From assembly GCA_041752235.1 (NCBI GenBank), contig JBGSHM010000019.1:1-64000 (forward strand): a stretch of 64,000 nt of DNA. Reading direction: 5' to 3'. The position numbers and the translations under genes are program-made. Origin of the DNA: SpSt-398 sp041752235 (GTDB taxonomy: Bacteria > Bacteroidota > Bacteroidia > Chitinophagales > Chitinophagaceae). Positions within the stretch are counted from its first letter, which is position 1; each line of letters begins with the position of its first letter. Shown here in pieces: positions 34,055 through 42,892 of this stretch. The notes under the pieces are model-generated. The model was given only the letters and a program-made list of their open reading frames with translations, had not been told where the DNA came from and did not search any database.

Positions 34055-35533
34055 TTAATACGCTTGCGCAAATAATACCCGCTGGCTGCTGGGCTTACCG
34101 GTTAAAATACATTTCCCTTCTTCAGGTGTATTGTTTAGCGGAATACAACGGATGGTGGCTTTTGTTTTTTCCTTGATGGCTTGTTCGGTTTCGGCGGTGC
34201 CATCCCAATGTGCGGATACAAACCCGCCTTTCTCCTCCAAAATCTTTGTAAACTCATCCCAGGTATCAGCCGGAGTGATATGCGCATCGCGATAGGCAGC
34301 AGCACGATCGAAAAGGTTTTGTTGGATGGTGACCAGGAGATGCTGGATTCTATCCGTTAATCCATCCAGGGATACACTTTCTTTTTCCCCTGTATCACGA
34401 CGGGCCATTTCCACGACATTATTTTCCAGGTCACGTGCCCCAATGGCCAGACGAATGGGAACACCTTTTAATTCGTGTTCGGCAAATTTCCAACCCGGAC
34501 GGTTATTATCATTGTCATCGTATTTTACCCGGATCCCGGCGGCTTTAAATTGCGCTACCAGTTCCGCCACACGACCATCGATCATTTTCTTTGATTCCTC
34601 TCCTTTGTAAATTGGAACGATCACTACCTGTACCGGCGCGATCCTTGGAGGCAATACCAATCCCTTATCATCACTATGTGCCATCACCAGGGCACCGATC
34701 AACCGGGTGCTCACTCCCCAACTCGTGGCCCATACATATTCCTGTTGGTTCTCTTTGGTCAGGTATTTGACCTCAAATGCCTTGGCGAAATTCTGTCCCA
34801 GGAAATGCGAAGTACCCGCCTGCAGGGCTTTGCCATCCTGCATAAGCGCCTCGATACAATAGGTATCTACGGCACCGGCAAAACGTTCACTTTCGCTTTT
34901 CACCCCTTTTATCACGGGCAAGGCCATGTATTCTTCGGCAAACTGGGCATAAACCCCCAGCATTTTTACTGTTTCTTCGATGGCTTCCTCTTTGGTGGCA
35001 TGAGCCGTGTGGCCTTCCTGCCAGAGGAATTCGGCGGTACGCAAAAACAAGCGCGTACGCATTTCCCAGCGGACCACATTGGCCCACTGATTTACCAGGA
35101 TGGGCAGGTCACGGTAGGACTGGATCCAGTCTTTGTAGGTATTCCAGATGATGGCTTCACTGGTCGGACGAACCACGAGTTCTTCTTCGAGTTTTGCCTC
35201 TGGATCGACCATGAGCTTTCCCTTCTTGTTTGGATCGGCTATTAAGCGGTAGTGCGTTACCACCGCACACTCTTTGGCAAAGCCTTCGGCATTCTTTTCC
35301 TCGGCCTCAAAAAGACTCTTTGGTACGAATAGAGGGAAATAGGCATTCTGGTGCCCGGTATCCTTGAACATCTTATCCAATACATCACGCATATTCTCCC
35401 AAAGGGCAAAGCCATAGGGTTTGATGACCATACATCCGCGTACGGCCGAATAATCGGCCAGTTCGCCCTTCAATATCAGGTCATTGTACCATTGTGAATA
35501 ATCGGTGGCCCGGGAGGTGATCTCTTTACTCAT
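34055..35533 (-). CDS. proS: Prolyl-tRNA synthetase, eukaryote/archaeon-like type
   Basis: Charges tRNA-Pro in the cytoplasm. 492 residues from ATG 35533; a TTG two codons upstream is unlikely. Class II core: motif 1 region ENMRDVLDKMFKDTGHQNAY, motif 2 (RWEMRTRLFLRTAEFLWQEGHTAHAT) and motif 3 (GLVLPPRIAPVQVVIVP), then the anticodon-binding domain and the C-terminal extension with NTPEEGKCILTGKPS ending in AQAY. It lacks the long editing insertion of the standard bacterial enzyme and matches the archaeal-like ProRS common in Bacteroidota. Confidence 0.96.
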   Translation of the reverse strand: MSKEITSRATDYSQWYNDLILKGELADYSAVRGCMVIKPYGFALWENMRDVLDKMFKDTGHQNAYFPLFVPKSLFEAEEKNAEGFAKECAVVTHYRLIADPNKKGKLMVDPEAKLEEELVVRPTSEAIIWNTYKDWIQSYRDLPILVNQWANVVRWEMRTRLFLRTAEFLWQEGHTAHATKEEAIEETVKMLGVYAQFAEEYMALPVIKGVKSESERFAGAVDTYCIEALMQDGKALQAGTSHFLGQNFAKAFEVKYLTKENQQEYVWATSWGVSTRLIGALVMAHSDDKGLVLPPRIAPVQVVIVPIYKGEESKKMIDGRVAELVAQFKAAGIRVKYDDNDNNRPGWKFAEHELKGVPIRLAIGARDLENNVVEMARRDTGEKESVSLDGLTDRIQHLLVTIQQNLFDRAAAYRDAHITPADTWDEFTKILEEKGGFVSAHWDGTAETEQAIKEKTKATIRCIPLNNTPEEGKCILTGKPSSQRVLFAQAY

Positions 35534-35617
35534 AATCAAATGCTAATTTTGAAACAAACCATTGATCCTGAACTGTTAAAACTTTAATAAGCTTGTCTTT
35601 CCCTATTGGTTTCGCCG

Positions 35618-35625
35618 CAAATGTA
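35618..35625 (-). promoter_or_regulatory. -7 promoter element for proS
   Basis: TACATTTG on the minus strand matches TAnnTTTG exactly and is followed by CGGCG. It would give a leader of about 80 nt before the proS ATG. No clear -33 element. Confidence 0.4.
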
Positions 35626-35661
35626 GTAACTTCATACTGATTACTGCATAAATCCACGGTC

Positions 35662-36429
35662 ATGAAACGTCAAATTCTACTTGCTTCCCTCACCGCCCTG
35701 GTACTGGGCAGCTGTACCACAGCTTACAAAACCGGACAGACACCCGATGATGTCTATTATTCTCCTCAACGTGAGGTGGATGATTATGTCCGTGTAGATA
35801 ACCGTCGTGATGGTCGTTATCAATACGATGACGAATATTATGATGACCGATACCTGCGGATGAAGGTATCTGATCGTTACCGTTGGTCAGAATTGAATGA
35901 CTGGTATTATTTTGACCGGTACAGTTATGGATACAACTATTTTTACGGGTCGTATTATAACCCTTATAATTCCTGGAACTATTACTATAACCCCTATTGC
36001 CCTGGCAATGTGGTGATCGTGAATTCCGGACTTGGAAAAGAAAGCCGTCCAGCTTATACACCGCCCCGGAATTTTAACCTGGCGGGATATGCAAACGCGC
36101 AAAATTCCAACAATAACCTGTCTTCGAAATCAGGTCGGCCCGCGATCATTCGCCCCGGAACCGGTGTGAGCAGCTCGTATAACAATTCCAATTCAAATGT
36201 GAATACGAATGGCTTAAGCAATCGGGTCAATCGTTGGTTTTCCGGAAACAATAATTCCAGTTACAGCAACTCAAATACCAATTCTAATAATTCAAATTCT
36301 ACCTCCCGTCCCGACAGGAGTTACACCCCATCGAGCAACAACAATAGCAACAGCTCCGGGTCCTCCAGTTCAGGTTCTTCGAGTAGCAGCGGTGGTGGCG
36401 TAAGCCGGCCAACCCGCGGAGGTAATTGA
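35662..36429 (+). CDS. Tyr/Asn/Ser-rich low-complexity lipoprotein, function unknown
   Basis: 255 residues with a lipoprotein signal (lipobox LGSC, Cys18). The mature protein has three zones. Residues about 30-75 are rich in Asp, Arg and Tyr (DDEYYDDRYLRMK). Residues about 80-115 are dominated by Tyr, Asn and Ser (YGYNYFYGSYYNPYNS). The last 90 residues are Asn/Ser low complexity with SSSGSSSSSGGG, ending SRPTRGGN. No domain is recognisable. The gene overlaps the start of the FadL-like gene (TGATG), so the two are translationally coupled. It may be a surface or outer-membrane-attached structural lipoprotein. Confidence 0.72.
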   Translation: MKRQILLASLTALVLGSCTTAYKTGQTPDDVYYSPQREVDDYVRVDNRRDGRYQYDDEYYDDRYLRMKVSDRYRWSELNDWYYFDRYSYGYNYFYGSYYNPYNSWNYYYNPYCPGNVVIVNSGLGKESRPAYTPPRNFNLAGYANAQNSNNNLSSKSGRPAIIRPGTGVSSSYNNSNSNVNTNGLSNRVNRWFSGNNNSSYSNSNTNSNNSNSTSRPDRSYTPSSNNNSNSSGSSSSGSSSSSGGGVSRPTRGGN

Positions 36430-37982
36430 TGATCCATCAAAATCGTAACATGAGATCGCCGATTTTAACCATTGCCCTCCTGGTCATGGGAGGAACCGCC
36501 TTTGCCCAGATACCGGAAGAAGCCCTTCGTTTGTCATGGACCTACCCAAATGGTACGGCCAGAAGCCAGGCCATTGGTGGAGCCATGGGCTCCTTAGGAG
36601 GAGATGCTACTGCCAATCATGTCAACCCGGCTGGATTAGCATTCTTCAAAACCTCTGATTTTATTTTCACACCGGCCTTTCAATTTGGACGCGGAAAGGG
36701 AGATTTCCGGGGCACAAACAGTAAAGGCGATTCCTATTCCAAATTCAATTTAGGTACAACCGGTTTTGTTTTTGGAGGGATGGGTCGTCAACGGAGTTCT
36801 GCCTTTGCGCTCACCTTGACGCAAACCGCCAATCTTAATCAAACATCCTATTACAAAGGACAGAATAACTACAGCAGTTTTGCCGAACCACTCGCCGATG
36901 AATTTTCTGGTTCAGGTTTGGATATTGACGGAGCTTTGAACAGCGATAATGTTTCCCTCCAAACCAAAATGGCGCTCTATACCTATCTTGTTGACACCGC
37001 TACCATCGGGGGCAACCTGCAAGTAATAGCCAGACCAGAATTTGCTTCTATTTCCGATCAGGAACAGATCATCAACACAAGTGGCGGTATCACCGAACTT
37101 AATCTTGGCATCGCGGAGGATTTCAACCGTAAATTCTATCTGGGTGCAAGCCTGGGAATTCCCATTATCAAAATGGATCGAAACAGCACCTTTACGGAAT
37201 CGGATGCCAGCGGGGATACGGACAATGACTTTGGATATCTTAGGTATGTTGAGAACTATAGACTCACCGGTGTCGGCGTAAACCTGCGGGGCGGTTTTAT
37301 CTGGAGACCCCGCGATTATATCCGTATCGGATTTGCCGTGCATACACCCAACTGGATGATGCTGAAGGAAACATTTAGTTCAACGATGACTGGTGATGTG
37401 GAGAATCTTTTTGGGGTGGGACAGGGATTGGATAGTGTAAAATCAACGGTGTTTACCAATGGGCAGATACCTGAGAACAGGTATACGTTGAATTCCCCTA
37501 CCCGGTTTATCCTGAGTGGTTCTTATGTATTTCGCGAAGTAGCCAATGTTGAACAGCAAAAGGGTTTTCTGACCGCTGATATCGAATATGTCAATTACAA
37601 ATGGATGAAGTTCGCTCCACAGGATGAAACTACTTCCGCTGATATTTTCGCCCCGTATAATGCCGCTATTGATCTGATCTATAAGGGCACGTTCAACTTT
37701 CGGGTGGGTGGTGAGTTAAAATTCAAGACCCTGATGGCGCGTGCCGGATTCTCTTATATGGGCAACCCGTATAAGGACAAAGAATTAAAAGGCAACCGGA
37801 TGAACCTGAGTGGCGGACTTGGCTATCGGAACAAAGGCATGTTTATTGACCTTACCTATGTTCACCGGATCGTCAAAGATGTCAATTTCCCCTATCGGGT
37901 AAATGCGCCAAGGTTGAATACCTATGCTGACCTGAAGGATAATGGAGGGAATGTTCTTTTGACGGTTGGGTTTAAGATATGA
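36429..37982 (+). CDS. Outer-membrane protein of the OmpP1/FadL-like family
   Basis: 517 residues; ATG at 36429 overlaps the previous stop codon, and ATG 36450 gives the neat signal peptide MRSPILTIALLVMGGTAFAQ. Near the mature N-terminus is the family hallmark AIGGAMGSLGGDATANHVNPAGLAFF, split over a long strand-turn. The remainder is amphipathic beta strands ending in VLLTVGFKI. FadL-type barrels carry hydrophobic compounds; some members in Bacteroidota act as T9SS shuttle proteins (PorV/LptO-like), which cannot be excluded. The 3' end overlaps convergent miaA by 11 bp. Confidence 0.8.
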   Translation: MIHQNRNMRSPILTIALLVMGGTAFAQIPEEALRLSWTYPNGTARSQAIGGAMGSLGGDATANHVNPAGLAFFKTSDFIFTPAFQFGRGKGDFRGTNSKGDSYSKFNLGTTGFVFGGMGRQRSSAFALTLTQTANLNQTSYYKGQNNYSSFAEPLADEFSGSGLDIDGALNSDNVSLQTKMALYTYLVDTATIGGNLQVIARPEFASISDQEQIINTSGGITELNLGIAEDFNRKFYLGASLGIPIIKMDRNSTFTESDASGDTDNDFGYLRYVENYRLTGVGVNLRGGFIWRPRDYIRIGFAVHTPNWMMLKETFSSTMTGDVENLFGVGQGLDSVKSTVFTNGQIPENRYTLNSPTRFILSGSYVFREVANVEQQKGFLTADIEYVNYKWMKFAPQDETTSADIFAPYNAAIDLIYKGTFNFRVGGELKFKTLMARAGFSYMGNPYKDKELKGNRMNLSGGLGYRNKGMFIDLTYVHRIVKDVNFPYRVNAPRLNTYADLKDNGGNVLLTVGFKI

Positions 37983-38850
37983 GACGTGAGGCGTGAGGCG
38001 TCTCACCTCCCATCTTCCTAAACCAGGTCCCTTGCCTTTTGGCATAATTCCGGGTGTGTTGTTTAATTAACGTAATTGCTTCCTCACGGGATATCTTTCC
38101 TTCAAAGTAGTCAAACCATTCCTGATAGCCTACGGTTTGTAAGGCGGATAGGTGCCGGAATGGGTACAATCTTCGGGCTTCGTCTTCCAATCCGGATCTG
38201 ACCATTTCATCCACGCGTTGATCGATCCGTTCGTACAATTGAGGGCGGGGTAAATCCATTACCATCAATTTCATATCAAAGGAGCGTATGGCTTTCTCGC
38301 CTTTTCGAAAGGTCAGGATCGATTTCCCGGTGCTGCGGACCACTTCTAGGGCCCGCATGAGCCGGTGGGGGTTTTGATTTTCGCCCTGGGCAAAAAACAT
38401 CGGGTCGTTCTGTTTAACTTCTTCCTGCAACCAATTTAATCCCTTTTCTTCATAGTCATGGATGATCGCAGCGCGAATCACCGGATCCGTTTCCGGGATC
38501 TCATCCAATCCTTCCATAAATGCTTTAATGTACAAACCCGTACCTCCAACCATGACCACTACTGTGTGTCGGGTAAATAATTCATTCACTTTTTCCAGTG
38601 CATATTTCTCGTACCAGGCAGCGTTCAGGTTGTCATGTATGGAATGGGAAGCAATAAAATGGTGTGGAGCTGCAGCGAGTTCTTCCGGGGAGGGGCGAGC
38701 TACGCCGATATTCATTTCCCGGTAGCACTGCCGGCTATCGGCAGAAATGATCTCGGTCTGGTATTGAAGCGCGAGCTCAATGGCCTTCCGGGTTTTTCCG
38801 ACTGCCGTTGGCCCTACGACCAGGATTACTGTAGGCTTTGTAAAGTTCAA
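37972..38850 (-). CDS. miaA: tRNA dimethylallyltransferase
   Basis: Adds an isopentenyl group to A37 of tRNAs that read U-starting codons. 292 residues, normal length. P-loop VVGPTAVGKT, then ISADSRQCYREMNIGVARPS, the substrate-channel GGTGLYIKA, ENQNPHRLMRALEV and the C-terminal QTVGYQEWFDYF with KQHTRNYAKRQGTWFRK. An inverted repeat with strong GC arms lies 13 bp upstream of the start codon and 5 bp after the previous gene's stop. The C-terminus overlaps the FadL-like gene in convergent orientation. Confidence 0.95.
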   Translation of the reverse strand: MNFTKPTVILVVGPTAVGKTRKAIELALQYQTEIISADSRQCYREMNIGVARPSPEELAAAPHHFIASHSIHDNLNAAWYEKYALEKVNELFTRHTVVVMVGGTGLYIKAFMEGLDEIPETDPVIRAAIIHDYEEKGLNWLQEEVKQNDPMFFAQGENQNPHRLMRALEVVRSTGKSILTFRKGEKAIRSFDMKLMVMDLPRPQLYERIDQRVDEMVRSGLEDEARRLYPFRHLSALQTVGYQEWFDYFEGKISREEAITLIKQHTRNYAKRQGTWFRKMGGETPHASRLIS

Positions 38851-38862
38851 GGCTGTTTCTTT

Positions 38863-38924
38863 GCGCCCCTTGGCGCCTTTGCGTCTTTGCGGTAAAATCT
38901 TACCCCAAAGGCGCCAAGGGGCGC
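38863..38924. repeat. Inverted repeat with perfect 19-bp outer arms
   Basis: GCGCCCCTTGGCGCCTTTG (38863-38881) faces its exact complement at 38906-38924, with an inner GGTAA/TTACC stem. It sits between two minus-strand genes, 5 bp after one stop and 13 bp before the miaA ATG. It shares GGCGCCTTTGCG words with the repeats near 26914 and 42784. Confidence 0.85.
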
Positions 38925-38928
38925 GAGG

Positions 38929-39501
38929 TTAGAATTCTTCGGTGGGAGCTTCTTCCTCCCCGGCTATTTCATCTCCGTCAGTACTACCTGTCCCTTCTTC
39001 TCCTTCTTCACTAAAGCCTTCGCCTACCTGGGTCAGGTCATATTTTTCTTCCACATCAGCAAATTTCTCACCCAGTAACCCTTTGGTTCCGTACTGGCTG
39101 GGGGCTATCCCTTCTGTGCGCACCAGGGCAGGATATACGAGTTTCTGGCTTTCTTCTTTGGAAACATGGATCAGTTCCACCATGAAGCTCCAGTTCTTAT
39201 TGAAATCGTAGAGGTAAATGAATTTTTGGTTGGGGTCACGGATCTCCGATCCGATGGTGGTTTCTTCCATCAGGAGGGGCGGCGCCTTATAGTCCCTTTC
39301 ATATTTTTCCAATGTGATCTCCCTTCCCCGTTGCCAATGGTCATTGCTCCGGAAAAAGGTCGCCTTGTGCTTATTATCAAACTCATAGGCCTTTAGGATG
39401 ATCGCATGCAATTCCAAAAAGGACTGTGTATGCTTGATGGCCACATCCCTGTAAATGCTTTCGTCCTCTTCAAAATAGATCCTGAATTTTAATACCGCCA
39501 T
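38929..39501 (-). CDS. Plasmid pRiA4b ORF-3-like domain protein
   Basis: 190 residues from ATG 39501, which gives the family start AVLKFRIYFEEDE. The PRiA4_ORF3 fold covers about 1-135: SFLELHAIILKAYEFDNKHKA, FFRSNDHWQRGREI, and FIYLYDFNKNWSFMVELIHV, the conserved Y-D-F-G/N-x-W motif. The C-terminal 50 residues are acidic and of low complexity (EEGEEGTGSTDGDEIAGEEE). Function of the family is unknown despite its plasmid and IS-related name. It lies 19 bp after cca on the same strand and is probably co-transcribed with it. Confidence 0.82.
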   Translation of the reverse strand: MAVLKFRIYFEEDESIYRDVAIKHTQSFLELHAIILKAYEFDNKHKATFFRSNDHWQRGREITLEKYERDYKAPPLLMEETTIGSEIRDPNQKFIYLYDFNKNWSFMVELIHVSKEESQKLVYPALVRTEGIAPSQYGTKGLLGEKFADVEEKYDLTQVGEGFSEEGEEGTGSTDGDEIAGEEEAPTEEF

Positions 39502-39520
39502 GCAACAAAAATAGGCAATT

Positions 39521-40942
39521 TTAAATGACCGGTTCAAGCCGGTGCTCCCGGGCTTTTTCCACCATATAGGCATAGGCAGCCTCGTAGGTATTGGGGATTA
39601 TACCATCGAGAATGGCGTCTCTTACCGCATTCTTTATATCCCCTACGGGACGGGAAGGTGGTATCCCAAAGGTCTTCATGATGATCTCCCCGGTGATGGG
39701 AGGTTGCCAGCTTCTTATCCGGTCACTTTCCTCCACTTCGGCACAGCGCTCCCTGACCATTTTAAAATTGGCCAGAAATTTCTTGACCTTCCATTGATTT
39801 TTGGAGGTGATGTCTGCTTCGCAAAGCATCATGAGAGAATCAAATTCTTCCCCGGCATCAAAAAGCAGCCGGCGGATGGCTGAATCTGTGATATTCTCTT
39901 TGGTCAGACTGATGGGTCTTAAATGCAATTCAACCAGTTTGCGGACAAAGCGCATTTTCTCATTCTGGGGCAATTTGAGTTGGGCGAATATCTTGGGGAC
40001 CATTCGTCCACCCACTACTTCATGTCCATGAAAGGTCCAACCATGCCCTTCCTCAAACCGCTTGGTGGCGGGTTTGGCAATATCGTGCAGCACGGCCGCC
40101 CAGCGCAACCAAAGGTCATCCGAGTTCCGGGCCAGATTATCTATGACCTGCAGGGTGTGGTAAAAATTATCCTTGTGCCCCACCCCATCTTTATATTCCG
40201 CTCCGGCCAGGTCCACCATCTGGGGAAAGATAATATGGAGTAAACCCGATTGGTATAGGAGGTCAAAACCGATGGAGGGTTTGGGACTGGCCAGGATCTT
40301 ATTCAGTTCATCAGTGATCCTTTCCTGCGAAACGATCCGGATCCTTTCGGCTTCATTCCCGATCGCCTTCCAGGTCTTTTCCTCGATGGTAAAATTCAAT
40401 TGGGTGGCAAACCGGATCGCCCGCATCATCCGCAAGGGGTCATCACTAAAGGTCTGTTCTGGTTCAAGCGGTGTTCGCAATATCCCGGCATTTAAATCAG
40501 AGATACCATTGAAAGGGTCGACCAGGTTTCCAAAATCGTCCTTGTTTAAACTGATCGCAAGGGCATTGATCGTGAAGTCGCGGCGAAGCTGATCATCTGC
40601 CATATTGCCAGGAGTCACCTCTGGCTTTCGGCTATGATAGGCGTAGCTCTCTTTTCTGGCCCCTACAAACTCCACCTCAAATCCGTCCTCGGTTTTTATC
40701 TGCGCCGTACCAAAATTCTTGAAGTAACTCACATGCAAATGCGGGCTGAAACGGTGGGCTACAGCCCGGGCCAGTTCAATCCCATCCCCCACACAAACAA
40801 TATCGGCATCTTTGGTAGGTCTGTTGAGGAGCTTATCACGCACAAATCCCCCGACCAAATAGGTCTCCACCCCCAACTCGGCCGCCGCGTGGGCGATCTT
40901 GTTGAGCAGGAAAAGTTCTTTATTTGTACAAGGGATAGTCAT
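39521..40942 (-). CDS. cca: CCA tRNA nucleotidyltransferase with HD domain
   Basis: Adds or repairs the 3' CCA end of tRNAs; needed here because the tRNA-Leu in this window does not encode CCA. 473 residues from ATG 40942 (a longer reading to 41023 starts in a Cys-rich atypical stretch). Class II nucleotidyltransferase head: LVGGFVRDKLL and DADIV (metal Asp pair), then RRDFTINALA, DPLRMMRAIRFA and the template region EERI-like ERIRIVSQERI. The C-terminal HD phosphohydrolase domain has VLHDIAKP and FHGHEVVGG. Both activities may be present. Confidence 0.94.
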   Translation of the reverse strand: MTIPCTNKELFLLNKIAHAAAELGVETYLVGGFVRDKLLNRPTKDADIVCVGDGIELARAVAHRFSPHLHVSYFKNFGTAQIKTEDGFEVEFVGARKESYAYHSRKPEVTPGNMADDQLRRDFTINALAISLNKDDFGNLVDPFNGISDLNAGILRTPLEPEQTFSDDPLRMMRAIRFATQLNFTIEEKTWKAIGNEAERIRIVSQERITDELNKILASPKPSIGFDLLYQSGLLHIIFPQMVDLAGAEYKDGVGHKDNFYHTLQVIDNLARNSDDLWLRWAAVLHDIAKPATKRFEEGHGWTFHGHEVVGGRMVPKIFAQLKLPQNEKMRFVRKLVELHLRPISLTKENITDSAIRRLLFDAGEEFDSLMMLCEADITSKNQWKVKKFLANFKMVRERCAEVEESDRIRSWQPPITGEIIMKTFGIPPSRPVGDIKNAVRDAILDGIIPNTYEAAYAYMVEKAREHRLEPVI

Positions 40943-40980
40943 CTTCAAATTATAGTTTCTTGGTTTCTCGCAGCAACCGC

Positions 40981-41006
40981 AGCGGTCAACGCCGCGTCCG
41001 CTGCAA
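40981..41006 (-). terminator. Hairpin after the GT9 gene
   Basis: GCAGCGG and CCGCTGC form 7-bp arms around TCAACGCCGCGT, with additional partial pairing outside (TTTCTCGCAGC, GCTGCAAGAAA). It lies about 70 bp after the glycosyltransferase stop, in the leader of cca. Confidence 0.35.
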
Positions 41007-41073
41007 GAAATATAATTGTACAAGTTATTCTATTTAAATCTAATACAGCCGTTATATAAAATTAAAATAGATA

Positions 41074-42072
41074 TTAAATTACCTCCAATAGTTTCTCCAC
41101 TTTAATGTCCAACCCACATTTAAAATGCCCTTCGGGGCATTCCCTTTTTCCATGTAATCCACAAGGACGACAGGCCAATTTCTCCTCGATTTCAACTATG
41201 GTTGACCGTTCGGACAAGGGCGTGAACCCAAATTCCGGAACGGTAGAACAGAAAATGGCCGTCACCGGTGCATTCATGGCTGAGGCCATATGCAAGGGAG
41301 CAGAGTCGTTTACATAATTCATCGCCGCTTCACTCATCAGGGCTGCCGACTGAAGAAAGCTCAGCTCTCCACAAAGATTTTTAATTACTTTTTTATTTAA
41401 AGTAACCTTTTCAATTACAGTATTAACCAGATCTTTATCACCAGGTCCTCCAAGTAAATAAAGACGGCAGTCTGAGGGCATCTTCTCCATCAACTCTACC
41501 CATTTTTCTACCGGAAACTGCTTGGTGAACCAGACCGAAGCGGGAGAAATGGTGATATATGGATTGTTATGTGACCATTGCTTCACCCACTCATAGTCCG
41601 ACGCCGCCGGATATAACCGTGGTTTTCCTGCTGCTCCCTGGTCGTTTGGAATGAGGTGTGCGATCAATGCCTGGTTGCGATCTATTTCATGTCCCTGCCC
41701 AATTTTATGTTCTACTTTTTTTGTAAACAACCAACTCAAAGGATTCTTAGTGAAACCAATACGTTCTTTTGCACCTGAAAACCCGGTCAGAAATCCACTG
41801 CTGGCAAACCGGTGTACATTGACCACGATATCGTATTTATTTCGCCGGATCTGACCAAGAATCCGGAAGAGGTTCCTGATCTTTCCTGTCTTTTTATCCC
41901 AAATAAGGCGATTTCTCAGGTGTGGATTGTTCTGTAGCAAAGATTCATTCCCCTTTCTGACAAGCATATCAATTTCAGCGTCTTGATAGTTTTGTTTCAA
42001 CTTTTCTATCAAGCCGGTGGCTAATATGACGTCGCCAATGAAAGCGGTTTGTATGATCAGGATCTTCTTCAT
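41074..42072 (-). CDS. Glycosyltransferase family 9 (heptosyltransferase-like)
   Basis: 332 residues, GT-B fold. The N-terminal Rossmann domain opens KKILIIQTAFIGDVILATGLIEKLKQ. The nucleotide-sugar half has ITISPASVWFTKQFP, LYLLGGPGDKD, NLCGELSFLQSAALMSEAA and the NDSAPLHMASAM motif, with CRPCGLHGKRECPEGHFKC near the end, the cysteine cluster common in this family. It probably adds a heptose or other sugar to a lipopolysaccharide core at the cytoplasmic membrane face. A perfect 42-bp inverted repeat sits 16 bp upstream of the start codon and could limit ribosome access or mark the end of the previous transcript. Confidence 0.88.
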   Translation of the reverse strand: MKKILIIQTAFIGDVILATGLIEKLKQNYQDAEIDMLVRKGNESLLQNNPHLRNRLIWDKKTGKIRNLFRILGQIRRNKYDIVVNVHRFASSGFLTGFSGAKERIGFTKNPLSWLFTKKVEHKIGQGHEIDRNQALIAHLIPNDQGAAGKPRLYPAASDYEWVKQWSHNNPYITISPASVWFTKQFPVEKWVELMEKMPSDCRLYLLGGPGDKDLVNTVIEKVTLNKKVIKNLCGELSFLQSAALMSEAAMNYVNDSAPLHMASAMNAPVTAIFCSTVPEFGFTPLSERSTIVEIEEKLACRPCGLHGKRECPEGHFKCGLDIKVEKLLEVI

Positions 42073-42088
42073 TTATTATTTCTTCTCC

Positions 42089-42181
42089 GTGTCCTTCGTG
42101 CACCCTTTGTGTCCTTCGTGTCCTCCTACGCAAGACTGTCGTAGGAGGACACGAAGGACACAAAGGGTGCACGAAGGACAC
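42089..42181. repeat. Perfect 42-bp inverted repeat with 9-nt loop
   Basis: Arms 42089-42130 and 42140-42181 are exactly complementary; the loop is CAAGACTGT. Each arm is built of GTGTCCTTCGTG-like words. It begins 6 bp after the tsaC stop (minus strand) and ends 16 bp before the glycosyltransferase ATG. Confidence 0.92.
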
Positions 42182-42187
42182 AAAGAG

Positions 42188-42751
42188 CTATCTCAAAATT
42201 TCGATATGACCTTTCCGGAACCGGACCACGGATGAAGGGATTGCCGGCTCTCTGTCATCCTGTCGGTATTTCACAATATAATCCACCCCGGTTTTTACTT
42301 CTTCACTTACCTCCCCAAACCATCCTGGCGCCGGTTGGCCCGATATATTGGCGGAGGTGGAGACCAGGGGTTTTTGCAGTCTCTTGATCAGGGCCTTGCA
42401 GAAAGGGTCACTACAAATCCGAATACCTACTGATCCATCCGGGGCGATCAGGTTCTCTGCCAATCCCAAGGCCCCTTCATACACCACGGTAGTGGGCTTA
42501 TTTGTTTTCTCCAGGTATTCGAAAATTTCCGGGTCAGGTGCGGCGGTATATTCATAAATAACCCGTTCTTCCGCCACTAACACGATCAGGGCTTTGGAAT
42601 CTTCCCTTTTCTTGAGCGCATATATCCTTTCTACCGCGGATTTATTGGTCGCGTCACAACCTATCCCCCAGATCGTATCGGTGGGGTAAAGCAGGAGGCC
42701 ACCTTTACGCAGGGTTTCCAGTGCCAACTCAATATCTTCTTGCTTGTACAT
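42188..42751 (-). CDS. tsaC: L-threonylcarbamoyladenylate synthase
   Basis: Makes threonylcarbamoyl-AMP from threonine, bicarbonate and ATP, the first step of t6A37 tRNA modification. 187 residues from ATG 42751. YrdC/Sua5 motifs: the KxR-type substrate site in KGGLLLYPTDTIWGIGCDA, RIYALKKREDSKALIVL, KPTTVVYEG and STSANISGQPAP. No C-terminal Sua5 extension, so it is of the short TsaC type. It starts 142 bp from divergent dapD, with an inverted repeat in between. Confidence 0.93.
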   Translation of the reverse strand: MYKQEDIELALETLRKGGLLLYPTDTIWGIGCDATNKSAVERIYALKKREDSKALIVLVAEERVIYEYTAAPDPEIFEYLEKTNKPTTVVYEGALGLAENLIAPDGSVGIRICSDPFCKALIKRLQKPLVSTSANISGQPAPGWFGEVSEEVKTGVDYIVKYRQDDREPAIPSSVVRFRKGHIEILR

Positions 42752-42783
42752 CGTTGCGGGCAAAGGTAGAAATTTGAAGGTGT

Positions 42784-42864
42784 TTAACCGCAAAGACGCC
42801 GAGTCGCGAAGGTGCCCAAGGTTTTCATGGCGTTACGTAGCGGCTTGGCGCCCTCGCGGTAAAA
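42784..42864. repeat. Imperfect inverted repeat in a divergent promoter region
   Basis: TTAACCGCAAAGACGCCGAG and TCGCGAAGGTGCCCAAG on the left pair imperfectly with CTTGGCGCCCTCGCGGTAAA on the right. Unlike the others it lies between two divergent starts (tsaC, dapD), so it cannot be a shared terminator. Confidence 0.6.
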
Positions 42865-42892
42865 CTTATCTTATTTTCGCAAAAAATAATTA

